Positions 8,728 through 16,762 of a stretch of 64,000 nt of DNA are shown here, one piece after another; the first letter of the stretch is position 1; the number at the start of each line of letters is the position of its first letter. The position numbers and the translations under genes are program-made. The notes beneath the pieces were generated by a model. That model did no database searches, was not told the DNA's origin, and saw only the letters and a list, made by a program, of their open reading frames with translations. The DNA comes from Mesorhizobium sp. RMAD-H1 (GTDB lineage Bacteria; Pseudomonadota; Alphaproteobacteria; Rhizobiales; Rhizobiaceae): NCBI RefSeq assembly GCF_014191375.1, contig NZ_JACHWN010000010.1:1-64000 (forward strand), written 5' to 3'.

Positions 8728-10128
8728 ATGATTACCCATACATCGCGCAACGACCTGTTCGCGGAAGAAGGTGAAGCCGGAGAAAAGCGTCTGCTACGGA
8801 TCGAAGCGATATATGACAGGGTTCCGGTCGGGCTGTGCTTCGTCAATCGCGCAGGCATCGTGCTGACCGCCAACGACTGCCTGTGCGAGATTTTCGGCGG
8901 TGAGATAAAGGGCATCGACCGCACGCGGATCGAGGGCAGCAGGATCGACAGCCTTCTGCCCGAGGATGTTCTTCCGCTGGACGAGCTTCTCGCATTGGCG
9001 GACCGGGAGGCGGTTCTCCCGGACCGGGAGATCTGGTGCCCAAGATCCGGCCGCTGCCATCTTGTCTCGGCTGCGCCGATCCCCAACGATCTGGGCGAGA
9101 TTGCCGGCCTCTCCCTCGTTTTCGTGGATATAACCGACAAGAAGCGCATCGCTGCAACGCTCGACCAGAGCGAGCTGCGTGCCGATTACGCATTGGAGAG
9201 CGCCGGCCAGTGGCTGTGGGATTATAATATCGTCGAAAACCGCGTCTGGCGCTCCCCGCAATATTACAGGATCCTTGGCCGGGAACACGAAGCGCAGGGA
9301 TATCGCGAAGGCTGGGACATCGTCCATCCCGATGACAAGCCAAGGGTCATCGCCGATTTCAAAGAGGTCGTCAGCGGGCGCAAGGAGACCTTCGAATCGA
9401 TCTACCGGGTGCCGAAGGACGATGGCAGCGATCTCTGGATCCTGAGCCGGGGCAAGATCGTCGAATATGCTGCTGACGGGACACCCTTGCGCCTGCTGGC
9501 GACGAGCGTCGACATCACCGCCCAGAAACGGGCAGAGGACGAACTCCTGAGGACGATCCGCAATCAGGCGGAACTGGAGCGGCAATTGCTGGAATCCAAC
9601 CGCCGGCTGCGGGAGCTTTCCGAAAGCGATCCCTTGACCGGACTGCCGAACCGCCGGAAGTTCGACGCGCTGCTGGCCGATGAATTTGCCCGGGCGCGGA
9701 CGGAAGGACATCCCCTCACCGTGATGATGATCGACGTCGACCATTTCAAGGCGTTCAACGATCTTTATGGCCATCTCGAAGGCGACGCATGCCTCTGCAG
9801 GATCGCCGCCGCCATCAGGCAGACGCTTGAATCCTCAGGTGAATTCGTGGCCCGCTACGGAGGGGAGGAGTTCGCGGTGATCGCCCGCGACGTCGATCAG
9901 GAGAGTGCAGAACGGCTTGCCGGCCGGATCCTTTCCGCCACCCGCTCATGCGAGCTCGACCATGCCGGAAGCCCGTATGGAAAGATATCCGTCAGCATCG
10001 GCTACTCCGTCCTGACGGAAGTCACGCGCGCCCTTACAGCCGCCGGCGACCTGCTCAAGCTCGCCGACAAGGCGCTCTACCGCTCCAAACGGCAGGGACG
10101 GAACACGATCTGCTGCGAATTGCCTTGA
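8728..10128 (+). CDS. PAS-PAS/PAC-GGDEF diguanylate cyclase
   Basis: A predicted cytosolic enzyme making cyclic di-GMP from two GTP. The 466 residues comprise an N-terminal PAS domain (about 25-145), a second PAS_3-type domain with PAC motif (about 155-275, WLWDYNIVENRVWRSPQYY… and RLLATSVDITAQKRAEDEL), a short coiled coil, and a GGDEF domain with GGEEF at residues 378-382 in the correct ARYGGEEFAV context. The allosteric I-site RxxD five residues upstream is absent (SSGE), so classic product inhibition is not expected. The ATG at 8728 follows an AGGGGCGG ribosome binding site; an upstream TTG is less likely. No transmembrane segments are seen, so the sensed signal is probably cytoplasmic. 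Confidence 0.92.
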   Translation: MITHTSRNDLFAEEGEAGEKRLLRIEAIYDRVPVGLCFVNRAGIVLTANDCLCEIFGGEIKGIDRTRIEGSRIDSLLPEDVLPLDELLALADREAVLPDREIWCPRSGRCHLVSAAPIPNDLGEIAGLSLVFVDITDKKRIAATLDQSELRADYALESAGQWLWDYNIVENRVWRSPQYYRILGREHEAQGYREGWDIVHPDDKPRVIADFKEVVSGRKETFESIYRVPKDDGSDLWILSRGKIVEYAADGTPLRLLATSVDITAQKRAEDELLRTIRNQAELERQLLESNRRLRELSESDPLTGLPNRRKFDALLADEFARARTEGHPLTVMMIDVDHFKAFNDLYGHLEGDACLCRIAAAIRQTLESSGEFVARYGGEEFAVIARDVDQESAERLAGRILSATRSCELDHAGSPYGKISVSIGYSVLTEVTRALTAAGDLLKLADKALYRSKRQGRNTICCELP

Positions 10129-10222
10129 GAAGGCCATGCCGCAATCAAAATTGTGTCCATCGCCCGCCGATTGATTTCCGGTTATATATTTCACCCAAAT
10201 GGACAATGAATGGGTGAACACT

Positions 10223-10576
10223 ATGGCTGCTCCCCGAATCTACACAACCAGCTTCGCAAGCGTCTATCCTCATTACGTTGCCAAGGCGGAGAAAAAGGGA
10301 CGCTCGAAAGCGGAAGTCGATGAAATCATCCGCTGGCTCACGGGGTATTCCCAGGAGGATCTGGATGTCCAACTGGAAAAGAAGACGGACTTCGAGAGCT
10401 TTATTGCGCAATCCCCTCGCCTGAACCCTTCGCGAGATTTGATCAAAGGTGTTGTTTGCGGCGTCCGGGTGGAAGACATCAAAGAACCGACCATGCGGGA
10501 AATTCGCTACCTGGACAAATTGATCGATGAGTTGGCCAAGGGAAAGGCGATGGAGAAGATTTTGCGGAAATCATAG
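10223..10576 (+). CDS. DUF2200 family protein
   Basis: A 117-residue protein matching the DUF2200 pattern nearly end to end: [22 protein letters not shown], then [36 protein letters not shown] and [22 protein letters not shown]. The family occurs widely in bacteria as a single-domain cytosolic protein; its function is unknown. The ATG at 10223 aligns with the usual family N-terminus. Another in-frame ATG at 10199 would add eight residues. It is monocistronic here, 94 bases after the cyclase gene and followed by a 284-base region in which I see no gene. Confidence 0.85.
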   Translation: MAAPRIYTTSFASVYPHYVAKAEKKGRSKAEVDEIIRWLTGYSQEDLDVQLEKKTDFESFIAQSPRLNPSRDLIKGVVCGVRVEDIKEPTMREIRYLDKLIDELAKGKAMEKILRKS

Positions 10577-10860
10577 ATCTTCATAGAAGAACACCTACGA
10601 AGCCGCCAAGCGAACAAGAGCAACACCAGACCGTCATGTGAACGAATGTGGCCGGAGATTCTGCGAAATGTTGGCGGGCCGAAGCTATAGCCCTACAAAA
10701 TTGAGGTAATTGCGAAGGGCTACAATAGGGTGGGAACAGGACCGGCAGCTTTTCGGCTCTTAAGTCGGATAGCTGTCATTCGATATCAACGAAGCATGTT
10801 CTTCCGCTACCAAACGGAGCGACCACTCCCGAAAGTGATTGCTCCGAATGGTCTGTCCTG

Positions 10861-11604
10861 TCAGACAGCTGCGACGCCACCATCCACGAAGAGTTCGTGG
10901 CCAGCGACGAAGCTGCTATCTCTGGATGCTAAGAAGAGCACCGCCCGCGCCACTTCGTCCGGCTGTCCCAATCGCCGAAGCGGCACCCCCTGATTAAGGG
11001 CGTCTTCCGCTCCCGGTCGCGTGTCAAGATAGCTGCGAATAAGGCGTGTCTCAGTACCGCCAGGTGCCACGACGTTGACGCGAATGCCTCGCTCCTTGAG
11101 GTCGGTCGTCCAGCTTCGCGCGAACGAGCGAACCGCTGCCTTGCTGGCGTTGTAGAGCGACTGATCTGGTATTCCTTTAGAGCCGGCGATCGAGCCATTG
11201 AGGACGATCGCACCTCCGTCGGCCATTAGCGGCAGTGCTTTCTGCACGGTGAAGACCATAGCTTTGACGTTGATGCCGAAGATGGAGTCGAAGTGAGTTT
11301 CGTCGATCGCCTCGAGCGGAACAACCTCGTGAATTCCGGCATTGGCGAAAACAACATCGACTTTGTTGTGGTCACGCTCGATACGTTCGTAGAGCCTCGT
11401 CAGGTCGGCCAGGTTGGCGGCATCCCCTTGTACGCCGATAGCCCCGTGACCGATCTGGTTTACAGCTTCATCGAGCAGGTGCTGCCGACGCCCTGTGATG
11501 TACACATGACCACCCTCCTCTGCGAAGAGTTTTGCTGTTGCCAAGCCGATGCCATCGCTGCCGCCGGTAATTACCACGACCTTGTCTTCAAATCGCTTCG
11601 TCAT
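10861..11604 (-). CDS. SDR family NAD(P)-dependent oxidoreductase
   Basis: A 247-residue classical short-chain dehydrogenase/reductase. It has the cofactor motif TGGSDGIG (residues 13-20), NAG in the fourth strand (FANAGIHE), catalytic Ser in LNGSIAGSKG, and YNASK with Tyr151 and Lys155, ending with the usual FVAGHELFVDGGVAAV tail. The arginine-bearing segment after strand 2 (TGRR) suggests NADP preference. The substrate is unknown. It is divergent from a TetR gene with two matched operators in the 89 bases between them, so it is very probably repressed by that regulator. Such SDR/TetR pairs often respond to small hydrophobic or electrophilic compounds. Confidence 0.92.
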   Translation of the reverse strand: MTKRFEDKVVVITGGSDGIGLATAKLFAEEGGHVYITGRRQHLLDEAVNQIGHGAIGVQGDAANLADLTRLYERIERDHNKVDVVFANAGIHEVVPLEAIDETHFDSIFGINVKAMVFTVQKALPLMADGGAIVLNGSIAGSKGIPDQSLYNASKAAVRSFARSWTTDLKERGIRVNVVAPGGTETRLIRSYLDTRPGAEDALNQGVPLRRLGQPDEVARAVLFLASRDSSFVAGHELFVDGGVAAV

Positions 11605-11626
11605 CTGATTACCTTTAAAGAGAAAC

Positions 11627-11641
11627 TGGAGGGTTCCTCCA
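11627..11641. promoter_or_regulatory. putative TetR operator 1
   Basis: The palindrome TGGAGGGTTCCTCCA has arms TGGAG and CTCCA around five bases. It recurs with the same arms and spacing 24 bp to the right. It lies between the divergent SDR and TetR genes, overlapping the expected leader of the SDR gene. The binding assignment is inferred from context. Confidence 0.7.
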
Positions 11642-11650
11642 CTTTCAATA

Positions 11651-11665
11651 TGGAGATATCCTCCA
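11651..11665. promoter_or_regulatory. putative TetR operator 2
   Basis: The palindrome TGGAGATATCCTCCA has the same TGGAG-N5-CTCCA pattern as the site at 11627-11641. The two centres are 24 bp apart, a little over two helical turns, which would allow two dimers to bind on the same face. It is 29 bases ahead of the TetR start codon, so autoregulation is likely. Confidence 0.7.
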
Positions 11666-11693
11666 CTTAGCAAGGCTGCGAAGGGAAAAAATA

Positions 11694-12248
11694 TTGAGCG
11701 ATAAGTCTGGGCTGCGGGTCGACGCGGAACGAAACCGCCAACAGATCCTCGTTGCGGCGGAGGAATTATTTCTCGAACGAGGGGCCGGAGTGCCGCTGGA
11801 TGAGGTGGCGAAGCGCGCAAAAGTCGGGATTGGTACGCTTTATCGTCGATTTCCAACACGCGAAGAACTGTTAGCGGCCACCAGCAACGAGAGGTTCTTG
11901 TTGCTCGCGGAAGCCAGCCGGGCACGAGATGCAGATCATGATCCTGACGCCGCCATACGAGCGTATCTTGAAGAGCTGGCTTTGAACACAAGCACCTATC
12001 AGAGTCTGGCAGCTTCTCTGGGAACGGTGGTTGAATGCGGTACGCCCGGTTGCAATGCGATTACCGCCGAAGGCAATCGACTGCTTCGGCGCGCGCAAGA
12101 AGCCGGGGCGGTCCGCCCGGATGTCACTTTTGCCGACTTTATCTACGTGGTCAGCGCAATTTCCATCGCGCTCGAAAAGGACAGCTCACCGAAAACGCGC
12201 GTTATTCATCTGGTTAATCTTTTCCTTTCCGGCATTGCGGTGCGCTGA
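11694..12248 (+). CDS. TetR/AcrR family transcriptional regulator
   Basis: A 184-residue regulator with an N-terminal helix-turn-helix (RQQILVAAEELFLERGAG…DEVAKRAKVGIGTLYRRFPTREELL, about residues 15-60) and a C-terminal ligand domain of the TetR_C_33-like type common in regulators of SDR genes. No ATG is available near the N-terminus. The TTG at 11694 is preceded by AAGGG at a good distance and gives a normal N-terminal arm. Divergent from the SDR gene and flanking two TGGAG-N5-CTCCA palindromes, it is likely both an autorepressor and the repressor of the SDR gene. The inducer is unknown. Confidence 0.92.
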   Translation: MSDKSGLRVDAERNRQQILVAAEELFLERGAGVPLDEVAKRAKVGIGTLYRRFPTREELLAATSNERFLLLAEASRARDADHDPDAAIRAYLEELALNTSTYQSLAASLGTVVECGTPGCNAITAEGNRLLRRAQEAGAVRPDVTFADFIYVVSAISIALEKDSSPKTRVIHLVNLFLSGIAVR

Positions 12249-12650
12249 CGGACGTAAGCCCGCGAGCGGTTGGATTAATCGGTGACCTTGCCTGACTTTT
12301 TCAGTCGGTCGCTATCAAGTCCTTCAGGACGAGGACACAGACGGCCAGGTTTGGAATTCAGCGAAGTGACTCGCTCCGACCTGCTTGCGATAAGGTCGCC
12401 TTTGCTTTGCAAAACCATTTCCTTTCCGCCAACCGTCCAACGCCCTCCTGCAGAACCGACGGGACGCTGCCAAATGGAATGTCCGCTAATAAGGGATGAC
12501 CGGTGAGCCCTTAGTGACTGAAATGGGGTTTTAAGCTGCCGTTGCTGATCTATATCGGGCGGTAGCGTAGAATCGGCGGTTTACTTAACCGCTTGGTGGC
12601 GTGCGGTAATCGGCGGGAATATCGTGCCATCGGGGGCAATCGGCGGCTTA
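12249..12650. other. 402-base gene-free region before tRNA-Ser
   Basis: No credible gene is seen. Three direct copies of AATCGGCGG occur at 12571-12579, 12608-12616 and 12638-12646, just downstream of the leftward tRNA-Ser, and a short hairpin (GCGGTT/AACCGC) lies near 12576-12592. No duplicate of the tRNA 3' end was found, so there is no support for an integrated element. Confidence 0.4.
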
Positions 12651-12740
12651 TGGCGGAGGGGGTGGGATTCGAACCCACGGTACGGTCTCCCGCACGCCGG
12701 TTTTCAAGACCGGTGCCTTAAACCGCTCGGCCACCCCTCC
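12651..12740 (-). tRNA. tRNA-Ser (anticodon TGA)
   Basis: Read on the minus strand, a 90-nt tRNA with a class II long variable arm: acceptor GGAGGGG/CCCCTCC, anticodon stem CCGGT/ACCGG with loop CTTGAAA (anticodon TGA, reading UCA), T-loop GTTCGAATC, discriminator G and an encoded CCA at 12651-12653. Confidence 0.97.
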
Positions 12741-12751
12741 AACCAAAGAAA

Positions 12752-12827
<76 letters not shown>

Positions 12828-12948
12828 ACTGATGTCCGGTTAGCATAATCGATCGATCTGTAAAATGAAAATTCGCGAGGCAGAGGGAATGGCCATGGAG
12901 ATTTCTCTGTGTTAGCCATTGGCTCCGCCAACCTGCCGATGGAATCCC

Positions 12949-13722
12949 ATGAACCGGAAGATCAATTCCTTTTCCTTCATATCGTCGGATGCAGAGGAAT
13001 CGGTGGAAGCGGCGCACCGGCTGGCGGTGCTTTATGGCCAGGAGCGTCCCGAAAATGCCGACGTGATCGTGACGCTCGGCGGCGATGGCCTCATGCTGCA
13101 GACGCTGCACGATTTCATGAATTCGGGAAAGCCGATCTACGGCATGAACCGCGGCTCCGTCGGCTTCCTCATGAACGCCTATCACGAGGAAGGCCTGCGC
13201 GAGCGCATCGAGGCCGCCCATGCCGAAACCATCAGGCCGCTGATGATGCAGGCGGAATCGGAGCTCTGGGGCACCGTCATGGCCCTTGCGATCAACGAGG
13301 TGTCTCTGCTGCGGCAGTCCTATCAGGCATCGAAGATAAGGATCACCGTGGATGATACGGTCCGGCTGGAAGAACTGATCTGCGATGGCGTGATGGTGGC
13401 CACCCCCGCCGGATCGACCGCCTATAACCTCTCGGCGCAGGGCCCTATCCTGCCGCTCGATTCACCGCTTCTGGCACTGACGCCGGTGAGCCCCTTCCGC
13501 CCCCGGCGCTGGCGCGGCGCGCTCCTGCCCAAAGACGTGACGGTGCGCTTCGACATTCTGGAAGGCGACAAGCGGCCGGTGAATGCCGTCGCCGACCATA
13601 CGGAGGTCAAGTCCGTCACATCCGTCACCGTCAGCGAGGCGCCGGACAAGACGGCAACGATTCTCTTCGACAAGGACCACTCCTGGAACGAGCGGATTCT
13701 CACTGAGCAGTTCCTCTACTGA
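12949..13722 (+). CDS. nadK: NAD kinase
   Basis: ATP-dependent phosphorylation of NAD to NADP. The 257-residue protein shows the GGDG active-site motif (residues 44-47, VTLGGDGLML), the NMRGSVGFLMN-type strand (GMNRGSVGFLMN), the NE-containing AINEVSLLR, and the TPAGSTAYNLSAQGPILPLDSP signature. The length is typical of alphaproteobacterial NadK, which lacks the longer N-terminal domain. The ATG at 12949 (MNRKINSFSFISSDAEES) matches family N-termini; an upstream TTG would add ten non-conserved residues. An intrinsic terminator follows at 13795-13815, so it is probably a single-gene unit. Confidence 0.96.
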   Translation: MNRKINSFSFISSDAEESVEAAHRLAVLYGQERPENADVIVTLGGDGLMLQTLHDFMNSGKPIYGMNRGSVGFLMNAYHEEGLRERIEAAHAETIRPLMMQAESELWGTVMALAINEVSLLRQSYQASKIRITVDDTVRLEELICDGVMVATPAGSTAYNLSAQGPILPLDSPLLALTPVSPFRPRRWRGALLPKDVTVRFDILEGDKRPVNAVADHTEVKSVTSVTVSEAPDKTATILFDKDHSWNERILTEQFLY

Positions 13723-13794
13723 AGCGCGAAAACATCCCGACAATGGAATGTTTCCAAACTGCAACTGTGCTTTTACGTCTTGTTCGCCAATAGC

Positions 13795-13815
13795 CCCGCA
13801 TTTCGCGGGATTTTT
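13795..13815 (+). terminator. intrinsic terminator after nadK
   Basis: A 5-bp GC stem CCCGC/GCGGG around an ATTTC loop, followed by ATTTTT, 73 bases after the nadK stop. The stem is short but GC-rich and well placed between nadK and the helicase gene. Confidence 0.65.
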
Positions 13816-13988
13816 ACCCCATTTCGGTTGACTTTTGCGCTTCTGCGACGTAACGCGTTCCTGCAAGTAACGCTGAGCGTACTGATTGGCGCTTTTCTTG
13901 TCTTGCAGCAGCTCTGTCACTGCTTCTGACGTTGTCGCCTTGACAGGATTGGCGTGATAAAACTTCCAACGAGAGAGCTACGCCTCCA

Positions 13989-15476
13989 TTGACCACCTTT
14001 GCCGATCTGGGCCTGTCTCCGAAAGTGCTCGCCGCTGTCGAGGCCGCGGGCTATACCACACCGACTCCCATTCAGGCCGGAGCCATTCCCCACGCCCTGG
14101 AGCGCAAGGACGTTCTCGGCATCGCGCAGACGGGAACCGGCAAGACCGCCTCCTTCGTCCTGCCGATGCTGACGCTCCTGGAAAAGGGCCGCGCCCGCGC
14201 CCGGATGCCGCGCACGCTCATCCTTGAGCCGACGCGCGAGCTCGCCGCGCAGGTCGAGGAAAATTTCGTCAAATATGGCAAGAACCACCGCCTCAACGTG
14301 GCGCTCCTCATCGGCGGCGTCTCCTTCGAGGACCAGGAGCGCAAGCTGGAGCGTGGCGCGGATGTGCTGATCGCCACGCCGGGCCGCCTGCTCGACCATT
14401 TCGAGCGCGGCAAGCTGCTTCTGACCGGGGTCGAGATCCTCGTCATCGATGAGGCGGACCGCATGCTCGACATGGGTTTCATCCCCGATATCGAGCGCAT
14501 CTGCAAGCTGATCCCCTTTACGCGCCAGACGCTGTTCTTTTCGGCCACCATGCCGCCCGAGATCACCAAGCTGACGGAACAGTTCCTGCACTCCCCCGTC
14601 CGCATCGAGGTGGCGAAGGCCTCCTCGACAGCGGCGACGGTGACCCAGCGCCTGGTCAAATCCGGCAAGAAGGACTGGGAAAAACGCACCGTGCTGCGCG
14701 ATCTCATCCGCGCCGAGCTGGACCAACTGAAGAACGCCATCATCTTCTGCAACCGGAAGAAGGATGTGTCGGAGCTCTTCCGCTCGCTGGTTAGGCACGA
14801 ATTCGATGCCGGCGCGCTGCATGGCGACATGGACCAGCGCGCGCGCATGGCGATGCTTGCCAGTTTCAGGGAAGGCAAATTGAAGCTGCTGGTCGCCTCC
14901 GACGTCGCTGCGCGCGGTCTCGACATCCCGGATGTCAGCCACGTCTTCAATTTCGACGTGCCCATTCATGCGGAAGATTATGTCCATCGGATCGGCCGCA
15001 CCGGCCGCGCCGGCCGTTCGGGCAAGGCGTTCACCATCGTCACGCCAGCCGATGTAAAATATCTCGCATCGATCGAGAAGCTGATCGGCAATGACATTGA
15101 ATGGCTCGATGGCGATCTTTCCACCCTCGTGCCTTCAGCCGACACCGAGGAACGGCCGCGCCGCGGCCGCGATGCTCGGGCCAAGGGCGGTGAACGCAAG
15201 GAGAAAGGCGGGCGTGCACGCAAGGCCAGCCTGCCGGACGATCAGGCGGCGCTGCCACAGGTGGAAGCCCCGAGCATGTCCGATGACGAGGCGCCCGTGC
15301 ACCGAGCGGTAAAGCCCCATCGCGAGGCGATCAAAAAGAGCAATGAGGAACGCCGCGGCAAGCCGCTGCAGGAGCAGGACCGCCGCAAGCGCGATCGTGA
15401 CCGCGACGACGAGCCTACGCCCGTCGGCTTCGGCGACGATATCCCGGCCTTCATGCTGATCGACGCCAAGATCTAA
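13989..15476 (+). CDS. DEAD-box ATP-dependent RNA helicase (RhlE-type)
   Basis: The 495-residue protein carries all core DEAD-box motifs: Q motif with PTPIQ, Walker A QTGTGKT (residues 47-53), PTRELAAQ, DEAD (154-157), SAT, and the second RecA-like domain with DVAARGLDIPDV and HRIGRTGRAGRSG. About 120 C-terminal residues form a highly charged, disordered tail that likely binds RNA. The family acts in ribosome assembly, RNA decay and cold adaptation, and is often paired with RNase E, which is also in this window. It begins with TTG at 13989, as no ATG or GTG is available before the Q motif. The 170-base leader after the nadK terminator may hold regulatory structure. Confidence 0.93.
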   Translation: MTTFADLGLSPKVLAAVEAAGYTTPTPIQAGAIPHALERKDVLGIAQTGTGKTASFVLPMLTLLEKGRARARMPRTLILEPTRELAAQVEENFVKYGKNHRLNVALLIGGVSFEDQERKLERGADVLIATPGRLLDHFERGKLLLTGVEILVIDEADRMLDMGFIPDIERICKLIPFTRQTLFFSATMPPEITKLTEQFLHSPVRIEVAKASSTAATVTQRLVKSGKKDWEKRTVLRDLIRAELDQLKNAIIFCNRKKDVSELFRSLVRHEFDAGALHGDMDQRARMAMLASFREGKLKLLVASDVAARGLDIPDVSHVFNFDVPIHAEDYVHRIGRTGRAGRSGKAFTIVTPADVKYLASIEKLIGNDIEWLDGDLSTLVPSADTEERPRRGRDARAKGGERKEKGGRARKASLPDDQAALPQVEAPSMSDDEAPVHRAVKPHREAIKKSNEERRGKPLQEQDRRKRDRDRDDEPTPVGFGDDIPAFMLIDAKI

Positions 15477-15488
15477 GGGCGGTTGTCC

Positions 15489-15896
15489 ATGCGGCAGCCC
15501 GGGGTCGGATGCGGCGTCGTCTTCCTTAAGAAAGGCTCTATCCTTCTGCTTCAGCGCAGGAAGGCTCCGGAAGCGGGCGCGTGGGGTATTCCGGGCGGCA
15601 AGGTCGATTTCCTGGAACCGACGGAAACGGCTGCCCGCCGCGAGGCGCTGGAGGAAACCGGCCTCGACGCCATTTCCTTGTCCGTCATCGGCATCAGCGA
15701 GCAGCTCTTCCATGAAGAGCAGCAGCATTGGTTTTCGCCCATATTCCACGCAGACCGCTTCACCGGCGAGCCGAAATTGCTGGAACCTGAAAAACACGGC
15801 GGCATAGGCTGGTTCAGCCTGTCGCAACTGCCGGAACGCCTGACGCTGCCGACGCGCCATGCCGTCAAGTTCCTGTCCGAATGCGGATTGGGCTGA
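15489..15896 (+). CDS. Nudix hydrolase
   Basis: A 135-residue Nudix-fold pyrophosphohydrolase. The Nudix box is complete, from GGKVDFLEPTE to REALEETGL, with the catalytic glutamates in REALEE. The N-terminal half (VGCGVVFLKKGSILLLQRRKAPEAGAWGIPGG) resembles ADP-ribose or nucleotide-sugar/mutator-type members; the substrate cannot be fixed from sequence. The ATG at 15489 has an AAGGGCGG ribosome binding site and follows the helicase stop by 12 bases, so the genes are likely co-transcribed. It ends one base before the stop of the convergent TfoX-like gene. Confidence 0.92.
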   Translation: MRQPGVGCGVVFLKKGSILLLQRRKAPEAGAWGIPGGKVDFLEPTETAARREALEETGLDAISLSVIGISEQLFHEEQQHWFSPIFHADRFTGEPKLLEPEKHGGIGWFSLSQLPERLTLPTRHAVKFLSECGLG

Positions 15897-15897
15897 G

Positions 15898-16221
15898 CTA
15901 TTTCCGGCTTCTCAGCGCTGCCTCATAGGCCCGCCGCGCCCACTCCGCCATGATGTCGGGATCATCGAGCGCGTCGCCGGGAATGCTCCAATAGGGCATG
16001 GCGACCGGCTTCGATCTGTTCTTGCCCGTATAGGTCCATTGGTCGCAGCCCGCTTCCTCGAAGAAAGGGGCGCTGATCTCGTCGGCCTTCAGAAGGATCT
16101 CGTCGCGATATTCGATGGCGACGATCAGGCCATCATGATAGATGCCCTTGCCCCCAAAGAGCCGCTTGATGGCAATCGGCCCGAGCGCGGAGAAGAGATC
16201 GCGGATATCGTCATTATCCAT
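15898..16221 (-). CDS. TfoX/Sxy N-terminal domain protein
   Basis: A 107-residue protein with the TfoX N-terminal domain pattern: DLFSALGPIAIKRLFGGKGIYHDGLIVAIEYRDEILLKAD, then FEEAGCDQWTYTG and a helical C-terminus. In Haemophilus and Vibrio, Sxy/TfoX proteins co-activate competence genes with CRP. Stand-alone N-terminal domains like this one are common in Hyphomicrobiales, and their role is not established. It is 34 bases downstream of sufA on the same strand and could be read through from it. Its stop faces the Nudix stop with one base between. Confidence 0.88.
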   Translation of the reverse strand: MDNDDIRDLFSALGPIAIKRLFGGKGIYHDGLIVAIEYRDEILLKADEISAPFFEEAGCDQWTYTGKNRSKPVAMPYWSIPGDALDDPDIMAEWARRAYEAALRSRK

Positions 16222-16255
16222 CGGCTTGCGTGACCCGCAACAGGAGAAGTACGCG

Positions 16256-16636
16256 TCAGGCCGCGTTCTGCGCCTGCCGCAGGGCCTCGGGCGAAGCGGG
16301 CTTCAGTTCCACCGATTCGCCGCAGCCGCAGGCGGAGGTCTGGTTGGGATTGTTGAAGACGAAGCCGGTGCGCAGCGTGGTCACCTCGAAATCCATCTGC
16401 GTGCCGAGCAGGAAAAGGGCTGCCTCAGGCGCAACGAACACCTTCGCACCGTCCTTTTCGACCACATCGTCACCGGGATTGGGCTGCGTCACCAGGTCGA
16501 TGGTGTATTCCATGCCGGCGCAGCCGCCCTTCTTTACGCCGACGCGGATGCCTTGCGCACCCTCGCGGCTTCCTACGATTTCGCGCACGCGGGCGGCGGC
16601 GGTATCGGAAACGGTGATGACTGCAAAACGGCCCAT
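16256..16636 (-). CDS. sufA: SufA/IscA-type Fe-S carrier protein
   Basis: An A-type carrier that receives Fe-S clusters from the SUF scaffold and delivers them to apoproteins. The 126-residue protein has the family core ITVSDTAAARVREIV, KKGGCAGMEY (first Cys) and SACGCGES with the paired C-terminal Cys. The ATG at 16636 follows GAGGCAGAT. It lies in the same direction as the sufBCDST genes but is separated from sufT by an opposite-strand gene (16763-17341), so it must use its own promoter in 16637-16762, where a GTGTT/AACAC inverted repeat is seen at 16705-16716. Confidence 0.94.
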   Translation of the reverse strand: MGRFAVITVSDTAAARVREIVGSREGAQGIRVGVKKGGCAGMEYTIDLVTQPNPGDDVVEKDGAKVFVAPEAALFLLGTQMDFEVTTLRTGFVFNNPNQTSACGCGESVELKPASPEALRQAQNAA

Positions 16637-16704
16637 ATCTGCCTCGTTCGTCTGTCCACGGGCATGCCTTGAAAAGATCATCGGCCTGCCTTGAATTATA
16701 GGTA

Positions 16705-16716
16705 GTGTTGTAACAC
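16705..16716. promoter_or_regulatory. short inverted repeat in the sufA control region
   Basis: GTGTT-GT-AACAC lies between the divergent sufA and secreted-protein genes, 69 bases ahead of the sufA start. It might be an iron- or Fe-S-responsive operator (IscR/RirA type is conceivable) but matches no consensus I can state with certainty. Confidence 0.3.
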
Positions 16717-16762
16717 CATCCCCGCAATAGACCAACCGTACCGGTTTGCTCCGGAGGAAGAA

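Noticed and set aside
12249-12750. Genomic island attached at tRNA-Ser
   Set aside because: No integrase gene and no duplicate of the tRNA 3' end to the left were found.
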